A stretch of DNA of 64,000 nucleotides from an uncultured Bacteroidia bacterium (GCA_902797435.1 CADBSV010000044.1:117110-181109), one strand, 5' to 3'; numbered from the stretch's first letter, positions 42,529 through 52,607 are shown. Numbers and translations: made by a program. Notes: generated by a model not told the origin, from the sequence alone.

Positions 42529-43620
42529 ATGGCAAACGAAAATACATTGCTGGAAAAGGTGCTTTCGCTGCAGGACAAGTTCGCATCCCTGCAGGAGCAG
42601 CTGTCGAGCCCGGAAGTGATGGCCGACATGAAGAAATATGTCCAGCTGAACAAGGACTACAAGCAGCTCGAACCCATTATCCAGGCGGGGCTCGAGTACA
42701 AGAAGGCCGTGGAGAATCTCTCCTCCGCCAAGGATGTGCTGATGAACGAGAGCGATCCGGACCTCAAGGAAATGGCCCGCGAGGAGATTTCCGAAATCGA
42801 AGGGAAACTCCCCGACATGGAGCAGAACATCAAACTGCTGCTCATTCCTGCAGATCCAGAGGACGGCAAGAACGCCATCGTGGAGATCCGCGGCGGTACC
42901 GGCGGCGACGAGGCTGCAATCTTTGCAGGCGACCTTTTCCGCATGTATCAGCACTATGCCGAAATCAAGGGCTGGAAACTCGAGGTTACCGACCAGAGCT
43001 TCGGCACTTCCGGCGGTTACAAGCAGGTTGTTTTCAAGCTCTCGAGTCCCGACGGAGTTTACGGTACAATGAAGTACGAAAGCGGAGTGCATCGCGTGCA
43101 GAGGGTGCCCCAGACCGAGACCCAGGGCCGCATACAGACATCCGCCGCTTCGGTGGCAGTGTTCCCCGAGGCGGGTGAATTCGACGTGGAGCTCAACCCC
43201 GCGGATATCCGCAAGGACCTCTTCTGCGCATCCGGGCCGGGAGGACAGGGCGTGAATACCACTTATTCCGCCGTCCGCCTCACCCACATCCCCTCAGGAA
43301 TAGTGGTGCAGTGCCAGGAGGAACGCTCCCAGATAAAGAATACCGAGAGGGCCATGGAAGAGCTCCGCACCCGTCTCTACAACATGGAGTACCAGAAGTA
43401 CCTCGACGGGATCTCGGCCAAGCGCAAGACCATGGTGTCCACCGGTGACCGCAGCGCCAAAATCCGCACCTACAATTATCCCCAGGGCCGTGTTACCGAC
43501 CATCGCATCGGCTGGAGCATGTACAACCTTCCTGCATTCATGGACGGAGACATCCAGGAATGCATAGACCAGCTCCAGATCGCCGAAAACGCAGAGCGCC
43601 TCAAGGAATCCGGGGAATAA
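42529..43620 (+). CDS. prfA: Peptide chain release factor 1
   Basis: RF1 ends translation at UAA and UAG. The 363-residue protein has the catalytic GGQ at 238-240 ([12 protein letters not shown]) and a PxT codon-reading motif (Pro194-Gln-Thr196 in [14 protein letters not shown]), which marks RF1 rather than RF2. No frameshift site is present, as expected for RF1. The ATG stands 1 nt after the GNAT-like gene. Confidence 0.95.
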   Translation: MANENTLLEKVLSLQDKFASLQEQLSSPEVMADMKKYVQLNKDYKQLEPIIQAGLEYKKAVENLSSAKDVLMNESDPDLKEMAREEISEIEGKLPDMEQNIKLLLIPADPEDGKNAIVEIRGGTGGDEAAIFAGDLFRMYQHYAEIKGWKLEVTDQSFGTSGGYKQVVFKLSSPDGVYGTMKYESGVHRVQRVPQTETQGRIQTSAASVAVFPEAGEFDVELNPADIRKDLFCASGPGGQGVNTTYSAVRLTHIPSGIVVQCQEERSQIKNTERAMEELRTRLYNMEYQKYLDGISAKRKTMVSTGDRSAKIRTYNYPQGRVTDHRIGWSMYNLPAFMDGDIQECIDQLQIAENAERLKESGE

Positions 43621-43623
43621 TGA

Positions 43624-44871
43624 TCAGACTTTTCTGAAGGCGACGCAGGCGTTGTGCCCGCCGAATCCGAAACTGTTGCTTATACCTATGGTGGCCTGGA
43701 CCTTCAGCGCCTTGTTGGGGGTGTAGTCGAGGTCGCATTCCGGATCGGGGTTGTCGAGGTTGATGGTGGGAGGAATGATACCTTCTTCCAGCGCCTTTAT
43801 CAGTGCGATGGCCTCGGCCGTTCCCGTTGCTCCGAACATGTGTCCGTGCATGCTCTTGGTGCTGGATATGTGCGCCCTGTGCGCCTCCTCCTCGCCGAGG
43901 GCGAGTTTGATGGCGTTTGTTTCAGCGACGTCGTTGAGGTGGGTTCCCGTGCCGTGGGCATTGATATAGAGCACGTCTTTTCCGGGCTGGAATCCGGCCT
44001 GCTCAAGCGCGATGGCAATGCAGCGCGACTGGGTGCTGCCGTCCGGACGCGGAGCAGTGGCGTGGTATGCGTCGCAGGTGCTGCCGTATCCTACCATTTC
44101 GGCGTAGATGTGCGCTCCGCGCGCAACGGCGTGCTCCCACTCTTCGAGCACTATTACGGCTGAACCGTCTGCCATTACGAAGCCGCCGCGGTCCTTGTTG
44201 AAAGGAAGGCAGGCGTGCTTGGGGTTCGGCTCGGTGGTGAGGGCCCTGCTGTTGGCGAAGCCTGCGATGCCGATGGGAACCGCCGCTTCCTCGGCGCCGC
44301 CCACTATCATTGCCTTCGCGTAGCCGTGACGGATTGCCCTGTAGGCCTCTCCCATCGAGTGGGAAGAGGTTGCGCAGGCCGTCTGTATGTTCAGACAGCT
44401 GTTCTGGGCTCCGAATCGGATTGCAATCTGCCCGGCCGCCATGTCGGCTATCATGCTGGGAACGAAGAGGGGAGAAACCCACTTTCCGGTGGGTTCTTCA
44501 AGGATGCTCTTGACATTCTGCATTATGATGTCGAACCCTCCGACGCCGGAAGATACGATGGTGCCGAGGTCTTCGGATGCTATATTTTCGCCGGTGACAA
44601 GCCCGCTGTCCTTCATTGCCTGCACCGCCGAAGCCATGGCGAACACTGTGAAGTGGGCCTGCTTGCGCACGAACGGAGCAGGAATGTCGAAGTCTTCGGG
44701 ATGGAAATTGCGTATTTTGCCTGCAATCTTTACTGCAAAGCCGTCGGTTGGAAATTCTGTGATGTAATCTATTCCGCAGACACCTGCCTTGAGGTTCTGC
44801 CAGAAGGTGGGAACGTCGTGTCCTATGCAGGAGATGACTCCCAGCCCTGTAACTGCTACCCTTTTATCCAT
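43624..44871 (-). CDS. fabF: 3-Oxoacyl-ACP synthase II
   Basis: FabF elongates acyl-ACP in fatty acid synthesis. The 415-residue protein has the Cys-His-His triad: Cys166 in TACATSSH, His306 in HGTGT and His344 in KSMHGHMFGATG, plus the closing NSFGFGGHN. No acpP is adjacent, so it may be one of several synthases in the genome. The ATG at 44871 lies 8 nt from a -7 box. It converges with prfA, 3 bp apart. Confidence 0.93.
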   Translation of the reverse strand: MDKRVAVTGLGVISCIGHDVPTFWQNLKAGVCGIDYITEFPTDGFAVKIAGKIRNFHPEDFDIPAPFVRKQAHFTVFAMASAVQAMKDSGLVTGENIASEDLGTIVSSGVGGFDIIMQNVKSILEEPTGKWVSPLFVPSMIADMAAGQIAIRFGAQNSCLNIQTACATSSHSMGEAYRAIRHGYAKAMIVGGAEEAAVPIGIAGFANSRALTTEPNPKHACLPFNKDRGGFVMADGSAVIVLEEWEHAVARGAHIYAEMVGYGSTCDAYHATAPRPDGSTQSRCIAIALEQAGFQPGKDVLYINAHGTGTHLNDVAETNAIKLALGEEEAHRAHISSTKSMHGHMFGATGTAEAIALIKALEEGIIPPTINLDNPDPECDLDYTPNKALKVQATIGISNSFGFGGHNACVAFRKV

Positions 44872-44879
44872 AGCGGGGG

Positions 44880-44887
44880 CAAAGATA
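44880..44887 (-). promoter_or_regulatory. -7 promoter element TATCTTTG of fabF
   Basis: Exact match on the minus strand, 8 nt before the fabF ATG and 13 bp from the opposing LytTR promoter. Confidence 0.7.
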
Positions 44888-44900
44888 CGAATTAATTCAT

Positions 44901-44908
44901 TATATTTG
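44901..44908 (+). promoter_or_regulatory. -7 promoter element TATATTTG of the LytTR gene
   Basis: Exact match, 21 nt before the ATG at 44930. AGGAGA lies at 44917-44922, one of the few Shine-Dalgarno-like sites in the window. Confidence 0.7.
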
Positions 44909-44929
44909 CGTTTTACAGGAGAATGCCCG

Positions 44930-45808
44930 ATGAATCTGGGAAGCAAGATACCGTCCTATCTTACAGGGAAAACACAACTGGCTGCTACAGTGGTGTTTGC
45001 GGCCCTGTTTGCGATAGTGGTGCTGCTTGTGACCGTCTATTATGACAGCCATAACTGGTTCACCGTGGGGCCCACCGCAACCTTTGGCTATACCACCGCT
45101 TTCATCCTGGCTTCCATAACCTTGATAGGCGTGAGCAAGCGCCTGATGTACAGGGCCGCAGAGTCGTTCAGCCTGGACTGGCGCAGCTATATACTCTGGA
45201 ACCTTGCCGAGGTCGCCGTTATATCCCTGCTCTATACGGCCATCACGGCCCGCCTGAGGGAACTGGAACTCATAGACATTCCGGATATAGGCTTCTGGGG
45301 GACCCTCTGCAGGAGTTTCCTCATCTCCCTTATCCTCATAGGCATCCCTTACCTGATAGCGGGTCTGTATTATGCCGTGCAGGACAAGAACAACACCATC
45401 CGGCTCCTGAACTACGGCAACGTGGTTACCGATTCCGAGCCGTCCCCGCTCGAAAGGGAGAAGGTGACGCTCTTCGGTGACGACGGCCTTATGAGGCTCA
45501 GCGTCAGCCTCAGGAACATCTACTATATCGAATCCGACGACAACTACATAAAAGTCTGGTATTCAGCTTCCGACGGCGAAGTGAAGCAGTACATGCTCCG
45601 CTGCCGTCTCAAGACAGTCGAAGAAAGTTTTTCAGGCAGCCCGCTGGTGCGCTGCCATCGCAAATACATCGTCAATCTCATGAGGGTGGATATCATCTCC
45701 CGCGAGAAAGACGGATACTACGTAAAACTGGACCTCCCGTCGTCGGATCCCATTCCGATTTCCAAGACCTACTCGGAGCAGGTCCTTTCAAGATTCAATT
45801 CACGCTGA
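44930..45808 (+). CDS. Membrane-bound LytTR-family transcription regulator
   Basis: The 292-residue protein has four membrane helices (about 18-165), then a C-terminal LytTR DNA-binding domain (about 195-290): RLSVSLRNIYYIESDDNYIKVWY, RCRLKTVEE, LVRCHRKYIVNL. There is no receiver domain, so it would act as a one-component regulator that senses at the membrane. An upstream ATG at 44923 is out of frame; 44930 is the correct start. The DUF4293 gene follows by 2 nt. Confidence 0.85.
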   Translation: MNLGSKIPSYLTGKTQLAATVVFAALFAIVVLLVTVYYDSHNWFTVGPTATFGYTTAFILASITLIGVSKRLMYRAAESFSLDWRSYILWNLAEVAVISLLYTAITARLRELELIDIPDIGFWGTLCRSFLISLILIGIPYLIAGLYYAVQDKNNTIRLLNYGNVVTDSEPSPLEREKVTLFGDDGLMRLSVSLRNIYYIESDDNYIKVWYSASDGEVKQYMLRCRLKTVEESFSGSPLVRCHRKYIVNLMRVDIISREKDGYYVKLDLPSSDPIPISKTYSEQVLSRFNSR

Positions 45809-45810
45809 TT

Positions 45811-46188
45811 ATGTGGCAAAGAATTCAGACCCTTTATCTGGCAGTGGCCCTCGGACTGGTTGCGACGATGTTCTGGCATGTGGACTTCCTCTGGTGGCTC
45901 ATCCTTCTGGGAGTCGTGACTTTCATGCAGGTCGTGGCGCTGCTCGCATACAAGTACTACCTTTTCCAGATGCGTACTGCCGTGATAGCTGCGATAATGC
46001 TTCTCGGCCTTCAGGCATGGATGGCGGTGGCGTATTTCACCTGGGGCGAGAGGACGGCGTTCAATATCACCGCGGTTTTCCCGGCAGTTGCTGCGATCCT
46101 CGATTTCCTTGCGGCGAGGGGCAGCTTTTCCGATGCCATGCTGGTTCGTAACTCCTCCCGCCTTCGTTCGGGCAAAAGAAAACATTAA
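45811..46188 (+). CDS. DUF4293 family membrane protein
   Basis: The 125-residue protein has four membrane helices and the family's start MWQRIQTLYLAVAL, with a basic cytoplasmic tail (RSGKRKH). DUF4293 is confined to Bacteroidota and has no known function. It lies 2 nt after the LytTR gene and 12 nt before the nucleoside phosphorylase gene, so the three are probably co-transcribed. Confidence 0.8.
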   Translation: MWQRIQTLYLAVALGLVATMFWHVDFLWWLILLGVVTFMQVVALLAYKYYLFQMRTAVIAAIMLLGLQAWMAVAYFTWGERTAFNITAVFPAVAAILDFLAARGSFSDAMLVRNSSRLRSGKRKH

Positions 46189-46200
46189 AACAAGATAACT

Positions 46201-47070
46201 ATGAGAATTCCAGAATCAGAACTCATCATCAACGGCGACGGCTCGGCTTTTCACATCCATATGAAGCCGTCGGAACTGGCCGATACCGTTATGCTTGTCG
46301 GCGATCCCGGCCGCGTGCAGATGTTCGTTCCCTACTTCGATAAGATCGAGGCGCAGGGGCAGTCGCGCGAGTTTGCTTTCGTTACCGGCATTTATCGCGG
46401 CAAGCGCCTCACCGCCCTTTCCCACGGGATAGGCCCTGACAACATAGACATCGTGGCCACGGAGCTTGACGCCCTCGCAAACGTGGATTTCGAAACCCGC
46501 GAGGTGAAACCTCAGCACAGGCGCCTTACGCTGATACGCATCGGCACGTGCGGAGCCATCCAGCCGGAGATACCGCTGGGGGCCTTCCTCTGCAGCCATA
46601 TCAGCATCGGTACCGACGGAATGTTCAACTGGTACGCAGACCGCGACAAGGTTTGCCTGCTGGATTTCGAAGAGGCCTTCAAGAAGCATTGCGGCTGGAA
46701 CAAACATCTTTCCGACCCTTATTTCGTGCGCGCTTCGGAGCGTCTCGTAAAGCTCTTCGAGCCTGTTACGCTGAAGGGTATGACAATCTCTGCCGGAGGT
46801 TTTTACGGCCCCCAGGGACGCGTCGTACGCCAGGGACTCGCCATGCCCAATATGCTGCAGGACTTCGAGACCTTCGAATACAAGGGCTACAAGGTTACCA
46901 ATTTCGAGATGGAAGGAGCGGCCCTTGCCGGAATGGCGGCCGGTCTGGGACACGATGCCATCACCATCTGCTGCGTAATTGCGCACCGTTACCTCAAGGA
47001 TGCCAACACCGACTACAAATCCCGCGTGGCGGAACTTGTAAAGCTTGTGATGGACAAGGTCACTGAATAA
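46201..47070 (+). CDS. Nucleoside phosphorylase (uridine phosphorylase-like)
   Basis: The 289-residue PNP/UDP-family protein has MLVGDPGRVQMF, SHGIGPDNIDIV, RIGTCGAIQPEIPLG (phosphate loop) and NFEMEGAALAGMAAGLG (ribose contact). It should split a nucleoside with phosphate to a base and ribose-1-phosphate. Uridine is the likely substrate by family, but purines cannot be excluded. Its stop directly abuts the stop of the convergent Clp N-domain gene. Confidence 0.87.
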   Translation: MRIPESELIINGDGSAFHIHMKPSELADTVMLVGDPGRVQMFVPYFDKIEAQGQSREFAFVTGIYRGKRLTALSHGIGPDNIDIVATELDALANVDFETREVKPQHRRLTLIRIGTCGAIQPEIPLGAFLCSHISIGTDGMFNWYADRDKVCLLDFEEAFKKHCGWNKHLSDPYFVRASERLVKLFEPVTLKGMTISAGGFYGPQGRVVRQGLAMPNMLQDFETFEYKGYKVTNFEMEGAALAGMAAGLGHDAITICCVIAHRYLKDANTDYKSRVAELVKLVMDKVTE

Positions 47071-47586
47071 TCAGGAAAAGACCTCTTTCGCAGGATAGAA
47101 AATACTCAGGAGGCGGTTAAGCTCTTCCGAAGAAGGCAGCCCGGCGTTTTCAGGAGCCGTGCTGCTTTTCTTTGCATACTCCCTTATGACGCGGATTCCG
47201 AGGCCGTGGGAGCGGAGATACTCGCCGCACCATTCTCCGGGAGCGTCGCAAAGGGCCGCGAGCAGATGCACCGCCGCCGGGTCGCCGCCTTCGCGTATGG
47301 CCTCCATTATGGCCATGTTGGAGATGTTGAGGGCGCTGCGGGTGAAAGCTATGCTGTCCTGCTCGCCGTAGGGGATGCCGCTTTCGTGGAAAACCCTGGC
47401 GTCGATGTCGGATTTGAGCTTCGCGGGGTCCAGTCCCGCACGGGACAGGAAATCCATGGCTGAACTGCTTCCGTGCCGTAAAATGCCGAGCAGCAGATGC
47501 TCCGGGGCTATGGAGCGGCATCCTGTGCGCATGGCCTCGTCCCTGGAGTAGTCGAAAATCGTTATTAACTCGTCTGTAAGTCGCAT
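47071..47586 (-). CDS. Stand-alone Clp N-terminal domain protein
   Basis: The 171-residue protein consists of the double Clp N repeat (residues about 4-145): AMRTGCRSIAPEHLLLGILRHGSSSAMDFL and SNMAIMEAIREGGDPAAVHLLAALCD. There is no AAA+ ATPase domain. In ClpA/ClpC this domain binds adaptors and substrates; a free copy could be an adaptor or decoy for ClpC/ClpB, which is inference. It is divergent from gyrA, 58 bp away. Confidence 0.82.
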   Translation of the reverse strand: MRLTDELITIFDYSRDEAMRTGCRSIAPEHLLLGILRHGSSSAMDFLSRAGLDPAKLKSDIDARVFHESGIPYGEQDSIAFTRSALNISNMAIMEAIREGGDPAAVHLLAALCDAPGEWCGEYLRSHGLGIRVIREYAKKSSTAPENAGLPSSEELNRLLSIFYPAKEVFS

Positions 47587-47596
47587 AGTTTCGTTG

Positions 47597-47604
47597 CAAA
47601 ATTA
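47597..47604 (-). promoter_or_regulatory. -7 promoter element TAATTTTG of the Clp N-domain gene
   Basis: Exact match on the minus strand, 10 nt before its ATG and 12 bp from the opposing gyrA -7 box. Confidence 0.65.
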
Positions 47605-47616
47605 GTAATATTTTGC

Positions 47617-47624
47617 TATATTTG
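47617..47624 (+). promoter_or_regulatory. gyrA promoter with -7 element TATATTTG
   Basis: Exact TAnnTTTG match, 20 nt before the gyrA ATG, with a -33 TTG at 47594-47596 exactly 20 nt upstream. The -33 sequence abuts the Clp N-domain gene's -7 box, so the two promoters overlap. Confidence 0.72.
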
Positions 47625-47644
47625 TAGGCTTATAATAAAGACTT

Positions 47645-50179
47645 ATGGACGAAGAGATAATCAAGGAAGAATTGAAGGGCTATATCGAGCCCGTAGAGAT
47701 AGATCACGAGATGCGGAGCGCCTACATCGACTACTCCATGTCGGTGATTGTTTCCAGGGCGCTGCCCGATGTGAGAGACGGTCTGAAACCCGTTCAGAGG
47801 CGTGTCCTCTTCGGAATGGACGGACTGGGTCTCAGCTTTGGCGGCCAGACGAAGAAGTCGGCCCGTATCGTAGGTGAAGTGCTCGGTAAGTTCCATCCGC
47901 ACGGCGACAGCAGCGTGTACGACGCCATGGCGCGTCTGGCCCAGCCCTGGAACCAGCGTTACCCGCTGGTATGGGGTCAGGGTAACTTCGGCAGTATGGA
48001 CGGCGACCCCGTGGCAGCCATGCGATACACCGAGGCCAAGCTCGCGAAGATGGCGGAAGACGTCCTTGCCGACCTTGACAAGGATACCGTTGACATGACG
48101 CTCAACTTCGACGACAGCCTGGAGGAACCGACGGTGCTTCCCACGAAGCTGCCCCTGCTGCTGCTCAACGGCTCTTCCGGCATCGCCGTGGGTATGGCTA
48201 CCAACATGGCTCCCCACAACCTCGGCGAGGTCTGCGACGGCATCTGCGCACTCATAGACAATCCCGATATCGACACCGAAGGCCTCATGCAGTATATCAA
48301 GGGGCCGGATTTCCCGACCGGAGGCATCATCATGGGCCGTCAGGGCATCGTCGATGCCTACAATACCGGCCGCGGAAGGGTCGTGGTGCGCGCAAAGACT
48401 GACATCGAAGTCAACGACCGCGGGCAGGAGACCATCGTAGTCACCGAGATACCTTACATGGTTAACAAGAAGGAGATGCTGGAGCGCATCGCCCAGATGG
48501 TCGAGGAAAAGAAGATAGAGGGAATAACTTACATGAACGACGAGACTTCCCGCGAGGGGGTGCGCGTCATATTCCGTGTAAAGCAGGGGGCCAACACCAA
48601 CGTGGTCCTCAACACCCTTTTCAAATACACCGCCCTCCAGAGCAGTTTTGCCATCAACAACGTCGCCCTGGTGAACGGCCGTCCCCGCACGCTCGGCCTC
48701 AAGGAAATACTTCAGAATTTCGTCGATTTCAGGCATGAGGTGGTGGTGCGCCGCACCAAGTTCGAACTCGAAAAGGCACGTCGCAGGGCGCATATCCTTG
48801 AAGGCCTGCTCAAGGCGATAGACATCATCGACGAAATCATAGCGACCATACGCGCCAGCAAGGGTGTGGACGAGGCGAAGGCCGCCCTCGTCGCCAATTA
48901 CGGTTTTACCGAGATCCAGGCGCAGGCTATCGTGGAAATGAGGCTCCGTCAGCTCACCGGCCTCGAGCGCGAAAAGCTCCAGGCGGAATTCGACGACCTC
49001 GAGAAGTTCATCGCCCGTTGCGAAGAAATACTTGCCAGCACCGAGCTCCAGCTTGGTATCGTAAAGCAGGAGTGCCAGGAGATGAAGGACAAATACGGCG
49101 ACCCCCGCCGCAGTGAAATCAGTCTCAGCGCTGAAGAATTCAACCCCGAAGACTTCTATGCCGACGAGGACGTGGTCATCACCATCAGTCATCTCGGTTA
49201 CATCAAGCGCACGGCTCTTACGGAATTCCGTACCCAGAACCGCGGCGGCAAGGGCGTAAAGGGAGGAAGCACCCGCGACGAAGACTTCATAGAGCATATC
49301 TATGTGGCCAACATGCACTCTACCATGCTCTTCTTCACCAACAAGGGCATGTGCTACAGGCTCAAGGTTTATGAACTCCCGGAAGGGGTCCGTTCCAGCA
49401 AGGGCCGTGCGGTTCAGAATCTGCTTCCCATCGAGCAGGACGACAGCATCCGCACATATCTTAACGCCGCCCATATCGAGGACGAAACCTATACTGAGAG
49501 TCATTTTGTTACGCTCGTCAGCAAGAAGGGCGTCATCAAGAAGACTTCCCTCACCGAGTATTCCAACAAGCGCAGCCGCAACAAGGGTATCAAGGCCCTT
49601 ACGATACGCGAAGGCGATGAACTGCTCGACGCCGTGCTCACAAACGGAAACGAAAACATCATGATCGCCTGCCGCGAAGGCCGCTGCGTGCGTTTCGAAG
49701 AGAATCAGCTTCGCGCCATGGGCCGCGGTGCCAGCGGAGTGCGCGGAATAAGTCTTTCCGAACAGGACGAAGTGGTGGGAGTAATAACCTATGACGCCTG
49801 CGCCGAAGACGCATCCGCACACACCGTGCTGGTAGTGAGCGAGAACGGCTACGGAAAGCGCTCCGACCCCGAAGACTACCGCCTTACCCATCGCGGAAGC
49901 AAGGGAGTCAAGACCATCAGCATCACCGACAAGACGGGCTCCCTGGTGGCCATCAAGAACGTGACCGAGGCGAACGACCTGATGATCATCACCCAGGCCG
50001 GTCTTACCATCCGCATGTCGGTGGCCGATATCCGCGTCGCAGGGCGTGCAACGCAGGGGGTCCGCCTTATCAACATAAATGAAGGAGACCGCATTGCAGC
50101 CGTGAGCGTGGTGGCCGCCCAGGAGGCCGAAGAAGAGAATGGCACGGAAAGTGCAGAACCCGATACTGACAACAATTAA
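47645..50179 (+). CDS. gyrA: DNA gyrase subunit A
   Basis: GyrA is the DNA-cutting subunit of gyrase. The 844-residue protein has the catalytic Tyr128 in AMRYTEAK. The quinolone region [10 protein letters not shown] has Ser89 and Asp93 at the positions of E. coli Ser83 and Asp87, so no classical resistance change is present. The GyrA box QNRGGKG stands at about residue 533 and keeps the wrapping function of gyrase rather than topoisomerase IV. The TPR gene follows by 12 nt. Confidence 0.96.
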   Translation: MDEEIIKEELKGYIEPVEIDHEMRSAYIDYSMSVIVSRALPDVRDGLKPVQRRVLFGMDGLGLSFGGQTKKSARIVGEVLGKFHPHGDSSVYDAMARLAQPWNQRYPLVWGQGNFGSMDGDPVAAMRYTEAKLAKMAEDVLADLDKDTVDMTLNFDDSLEEPTVLPTKLPLLLLNGSSGIAVGMATNMAPHNLGEVCDGICALIDNPDIDTEGLMQYIKGPDFPTGGIIMGRQGIVDAYNTGRGRVVVRAKTDIEVNDRGQETIVVTEIPYMVNKKEMLERIAQMVEEKKIEGITYMNDETSREGVRVIFRVKQGANTNVVLNTLFKYTALQSSFAINNVALVNGRPRTLGLKEILQNFVDFRHEVVVRRTKFELEKARRRAHILEGLLKAIDIIDEIIATIRASKGVDEAKAALVANYGFTEIQAQAIVEMRLRQLTGLEREKLQAEFDDLEKFIARCEEILASTELQLGIVKQECQEMKDKYGDPRRSEISLSAEEFNPEDFYADEDVVITISHLGYIKRTALTEFRTQNRGGKGVKGGSTRDEDFIEHIYVANMHSTMLFFTNKGMCYRLKVYELPEGVRSSKGRAVQNLLPIEQDDSIRTYLNAAHIEDETYTESHFVTLVSKKGVIKKTSLTEYSNKRSRNKGIKALTIREGDELLDAVLTNGNENIMIACREGRCVRFEENQLRAMGRGASGVRGISLSEQDEVVGVITYDACAEDASAHTVLVVSENGYGKRSDPEDYRLTHRGSKGVKTISITDKTGSLVAIKNVTEANDLMIITQAGLTIRMSVADIRVAGRATQGVRLININEGDRIAAVSVVAAQEAEEENGTESAEPDTDNN

Positions 50180-50191
50180 CCGCATACCCGT

Positions 50192-51541
50192 ATGAAAAAG
50201 ATTCTTATCGCATTGGCACTCATAGCCAGCGTACAGATCGCCGGAGCACAGCAGCAGGTGAAAAGCATCAGCGCTGCACGCTCTGCAGTTGAAAAAGCCC
50301 GCAAGAGTGCCGATGATCCCAAGAAAGCCGCCAATGTGGCTACTTGGCTCAAACTCGGCAAAGCTTATATGGAGGCCTACGCCGCTCCTCAGGGAAACGG
50401 TTGGCTTGGCGCTGCCGAATCCGAACTCAATATCGTGATGTCGCAGGACAAAATCCTCGGCACCCGCGAAGAAGTCCTCGGGGGCAACACCTATCTCGTA
50501 AAGTCTTATGCGACAGCCGATTATTATTTCAACGGAAACGGCGTCCTCTCCATGATAAAGGTGACTAAGCCTGTTTTCGAAAACTGTCTGGACGAGGCTC
50601 TCGGCGCCTATAAGAAGGCTTATGCCGCCGATACCAAGGCCAAGAAGACCAAGGATATATCCGAAGGAATCAAGAGCGTGAGCGAGAAATATGCCGACGA
50701 GGCCTATAACAGCTACACTTTCGGCAATCTCAAGGCTGCTTCCGAGATGTTCGAGAAGGCTGCTGCTGCTTCTTCCGAAGCTCCGTATGCCCAGCTCGAC
50801 ACCAATTCCCTCTACAATGCCGGTTTTACCGCCTGGATGGAGGCGAACACTCTCCAGGGAGATGAGGCTTCTGCATGGTTCACACGCGCCCAGGGCTTCT
50901 TCGCCGAAGCGCTTGCCGTAAAATACTACGGTGAAGACGGCGAGGTGTATGCCAAACTTGCCGATGTGGCCGAAAAGCTCGGAGACAAGGAAAAGAGCAA
51001 GGATTACCTCGAAGAGGGCTTCACCGCCTTCCCGCACAGCCAGAGCATTCTCGTAGGGCTCATCAATTATTATGTCTCCAGCGGAGACAACCCGGGCCGC
51101 ATCTTCGAACTCCTCGACCTTGCAAAGCAGAACGAGCCCAACAATGCCTCTCTCTATTACGTCGAGGGCAACATCCACGAGAAACTCGGCGAAGAGGCCG
51201 AGGCCATAGCAGCCTACGACAAGTGCGCCGAAATCAACCCCAGGTACGAATATGGCTACATAGGCAAGGGTATCCTCCTCTATAACAAGGCTGTTGACCT
51301 TCAGGAGAAGGCCTCCAACGAGATGGACGATGCCAAGTACATGGCCCTCGTAGCTCAGTTTGAAGAAGTTCTCAAGGGCTGCATCGAGCCTTTCGAAACC
51401 GCTTACGGTCTGAGTGCCGACAGCACGGTGAAGGTTTCCATAGCAGAGTATCTGAAGAATGCCTGCTTCCGTTTCCGCACCGACGAGGTCTATCAGGCTA
51501 AGTACGATTTATACAAGAAAGTAGTTGACGAGTCCAAGTAG
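50192..51541 (+). CDS. Exported tetratricopeptide-repeat protein
   Basis: The 449-residue protein has a signal peptide (1-20, IAGAQ) and several helical repeats of TPR type, clearest at about 245-275 (VYAKLADVAEKLGDKEKSKDYLEEGFTAFP) and about 320-350 (LYYVEGNIHEKLGEEAEAIAAYDKCAEINP). The repeats suggest a periplasmic scaffold. A TPR protein downstream of gyrA is a common arrangement in Bacteroidota. No specific partner can be named. Confidence 0.83.
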   Translation: MKKILIALALIASVQIAGAQQQVKSISAARSAVEKARKSADDPKKAANVATWLKLGKAYMEAYAAPQGNGWLGAAESELNIVMSQDKILGTREEVLGGNTYLVKSYATADYYFNGNGVLSMIKVTKPVFENCLDEALGAYKKAYAADTKAKKTKDISEGIKSVSEKYADEAYNSYTFGNLKAASEMFEKAAAASSEAPYAQLDTNSLYNAGFTAWMEANTLQGDEASAWFTRAQGFFAEALAVKYYGEDGEVYAKLADVAEKLGDKEKSKDYLEEGFTAFPHSQSILVGLINYYVSSGDNPGRIFELLDLAKQNEPNNASLYYVEGNIHEKLGEEAEAIAAYDKCAEINPRYEYGYIGKGILLYNKAVDLQEKASNEMDDAKYMALVAQFEEVLKGCIEPFETAYGLSADSTVKVSIAEYLKNACFRFRTDEVYQAKYDLYKKVVDESK

Positions 51542-52607
51542 CACTTTCACCGCTTACCTCAAGGCCGCAGTTCTCTCTGCGGCCTTTTTGGCTTTCCCGC
51601 CGGTTTCTAAGGCGCAGTTGCGGCTGCCGGAGGCTGTGACGCCGCCCCTTCATTCAGAAGATACCGTAAGGGTGGTTTTCCTCGGCGACCTGATGATGCA
51701 TACGCGCCAGCTCTCCTACGACAGCAGGGATTTCCTGAAAGAACTGGAGCCGCTCCTGTCCGGGGCCGACCTTGTCGTGGGCGGTGCGGAGTTTACGCTT
51801 GCCGGGCCTCCATACATGGGCTATCCCCGTTTTTCCGCTCCGGACAGTTATGCCGTGAACCTCAGGGAATCGGGAGTGGACGTGCTCATGCTGGCAAACA
51901 ACCACATCCTGGACCACGGTCCGGGAGGGCTTTCCCGCACCATCGCGAAAATAGGGGAACCGTGGTGCGGAGCGGGGGAGGACAGCCTTTCGTTTGAAAG
52001 GCACAATCCGCTTGTAGTGAGGGTCCGGGGCATAAGGCTGGCCCTCGTCAATTTTACCTATGGTACGAATCTCGGCTCCGACAGACCCTGGCCGAAGGTC
52101 GCCAGGATGGACAGGAAAGAAGTTGCCCTTCAGATGCAAAGGGCCTGCTCTGCAGCCGATTTTACGGTCGCGCTTCCGCATTGGGGAGTCGAATACGAGC
52201 TCATTCATTCCTCTTCACAGGAAGACTGGGCGGCTTTTCTCGTGGATCAAGGCGCAGGAGCCGTAGTGGGCGCCCATCCGCACGTGGTTCAGGATACGGT
52301 CCATATCTCGGGGGTTCCTGTCATTTATTCCATGGGCAACGCCGTATCCAATATGAGTGCTCCGAACACCCGTCTTGCCCTGTCGGTGGAACTTCCTCTC
52401 GTGCAGGAGAATCCTTCGGGAAAAGTGCGCCCGCTGGAGCCTGTGCTGCATTTTCTCTGGTGTACCCTTCCCGGAAAACTGAAGGACGGGTATGCGACGG
52501 TGGAAGTCGCCAGGTTCCTCGGACGCAGGGACCTCTGGAAAGACCCCGCAGACTATGACAATATGGTAGCGACGTACAAGAGAGTATTATCCGTAACCGG
52601 AATATGA
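51525..52607 (+). CDS. CapA-family (poly-gamma-glutamate synthesis-like) phosphoesterase
   Basis: The 360-residue protein has the CapA calcineurin-like fold: VVFLGDLMMH, GAEFTLAGPP, MLANNHILDHGPGGL and GAGAVVGAHPHVVQ. It has a signal peptide (about 1-30). The start must be TTG at 51525: the preceding codon in this frame is TAG and no ATG or GTG follows before the signal peptide. It overlaps the TPR gene by 17 nt and is joined to phoH by ATGA. CapA-like proteins without capBC are widespread and of unknown role. Confidence 0.8.
   Translation: MTSPSSTFTAYLKAAVLSAAFLAFPPVSKAQLRLPEAVTPPLHSEDTVRVVFLGDLMMHTRQLSYDSRDFLKELEPLLSGADLVVGGAEFTLAGPPYMGYPRFSAPDSYAVNLRESGVDVLMLANNHILDHGPGGLSRTIAKIGEPWCGAGEDSLSFERHNPLVVRVRGIRLALVNFTYGTNLGSDRPWPKVARMDRKEVALQMQRACSAADFTVALPHWGVEYELIHSSSQEDWAAFLVDQGAGAVVGAHPHVVQDTVHISGVPVIYSMGNAVSNMSAPNTRLALSVELPLVQENPSGKVRPLEPVLHFLWCTLPGKLKDGYATVEVARFLGRRDLWKDPADYDNMVATYKRVLSVTGI

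Noticed and set aside
47900-47930. Quinolone-resistance substitutions in GyrA
   Set aside because: Ser89 and Asp93 keep the sensitive residues at the two main positions.
47630-51178. Open frame of 1182 codons antisense to gyrA and the TPR gene
   Set aside because: It mirrors the codon structure of gyrA (GC-rich third positions remove antisense stops), matches no family, and would need a start inside the TPR gene.
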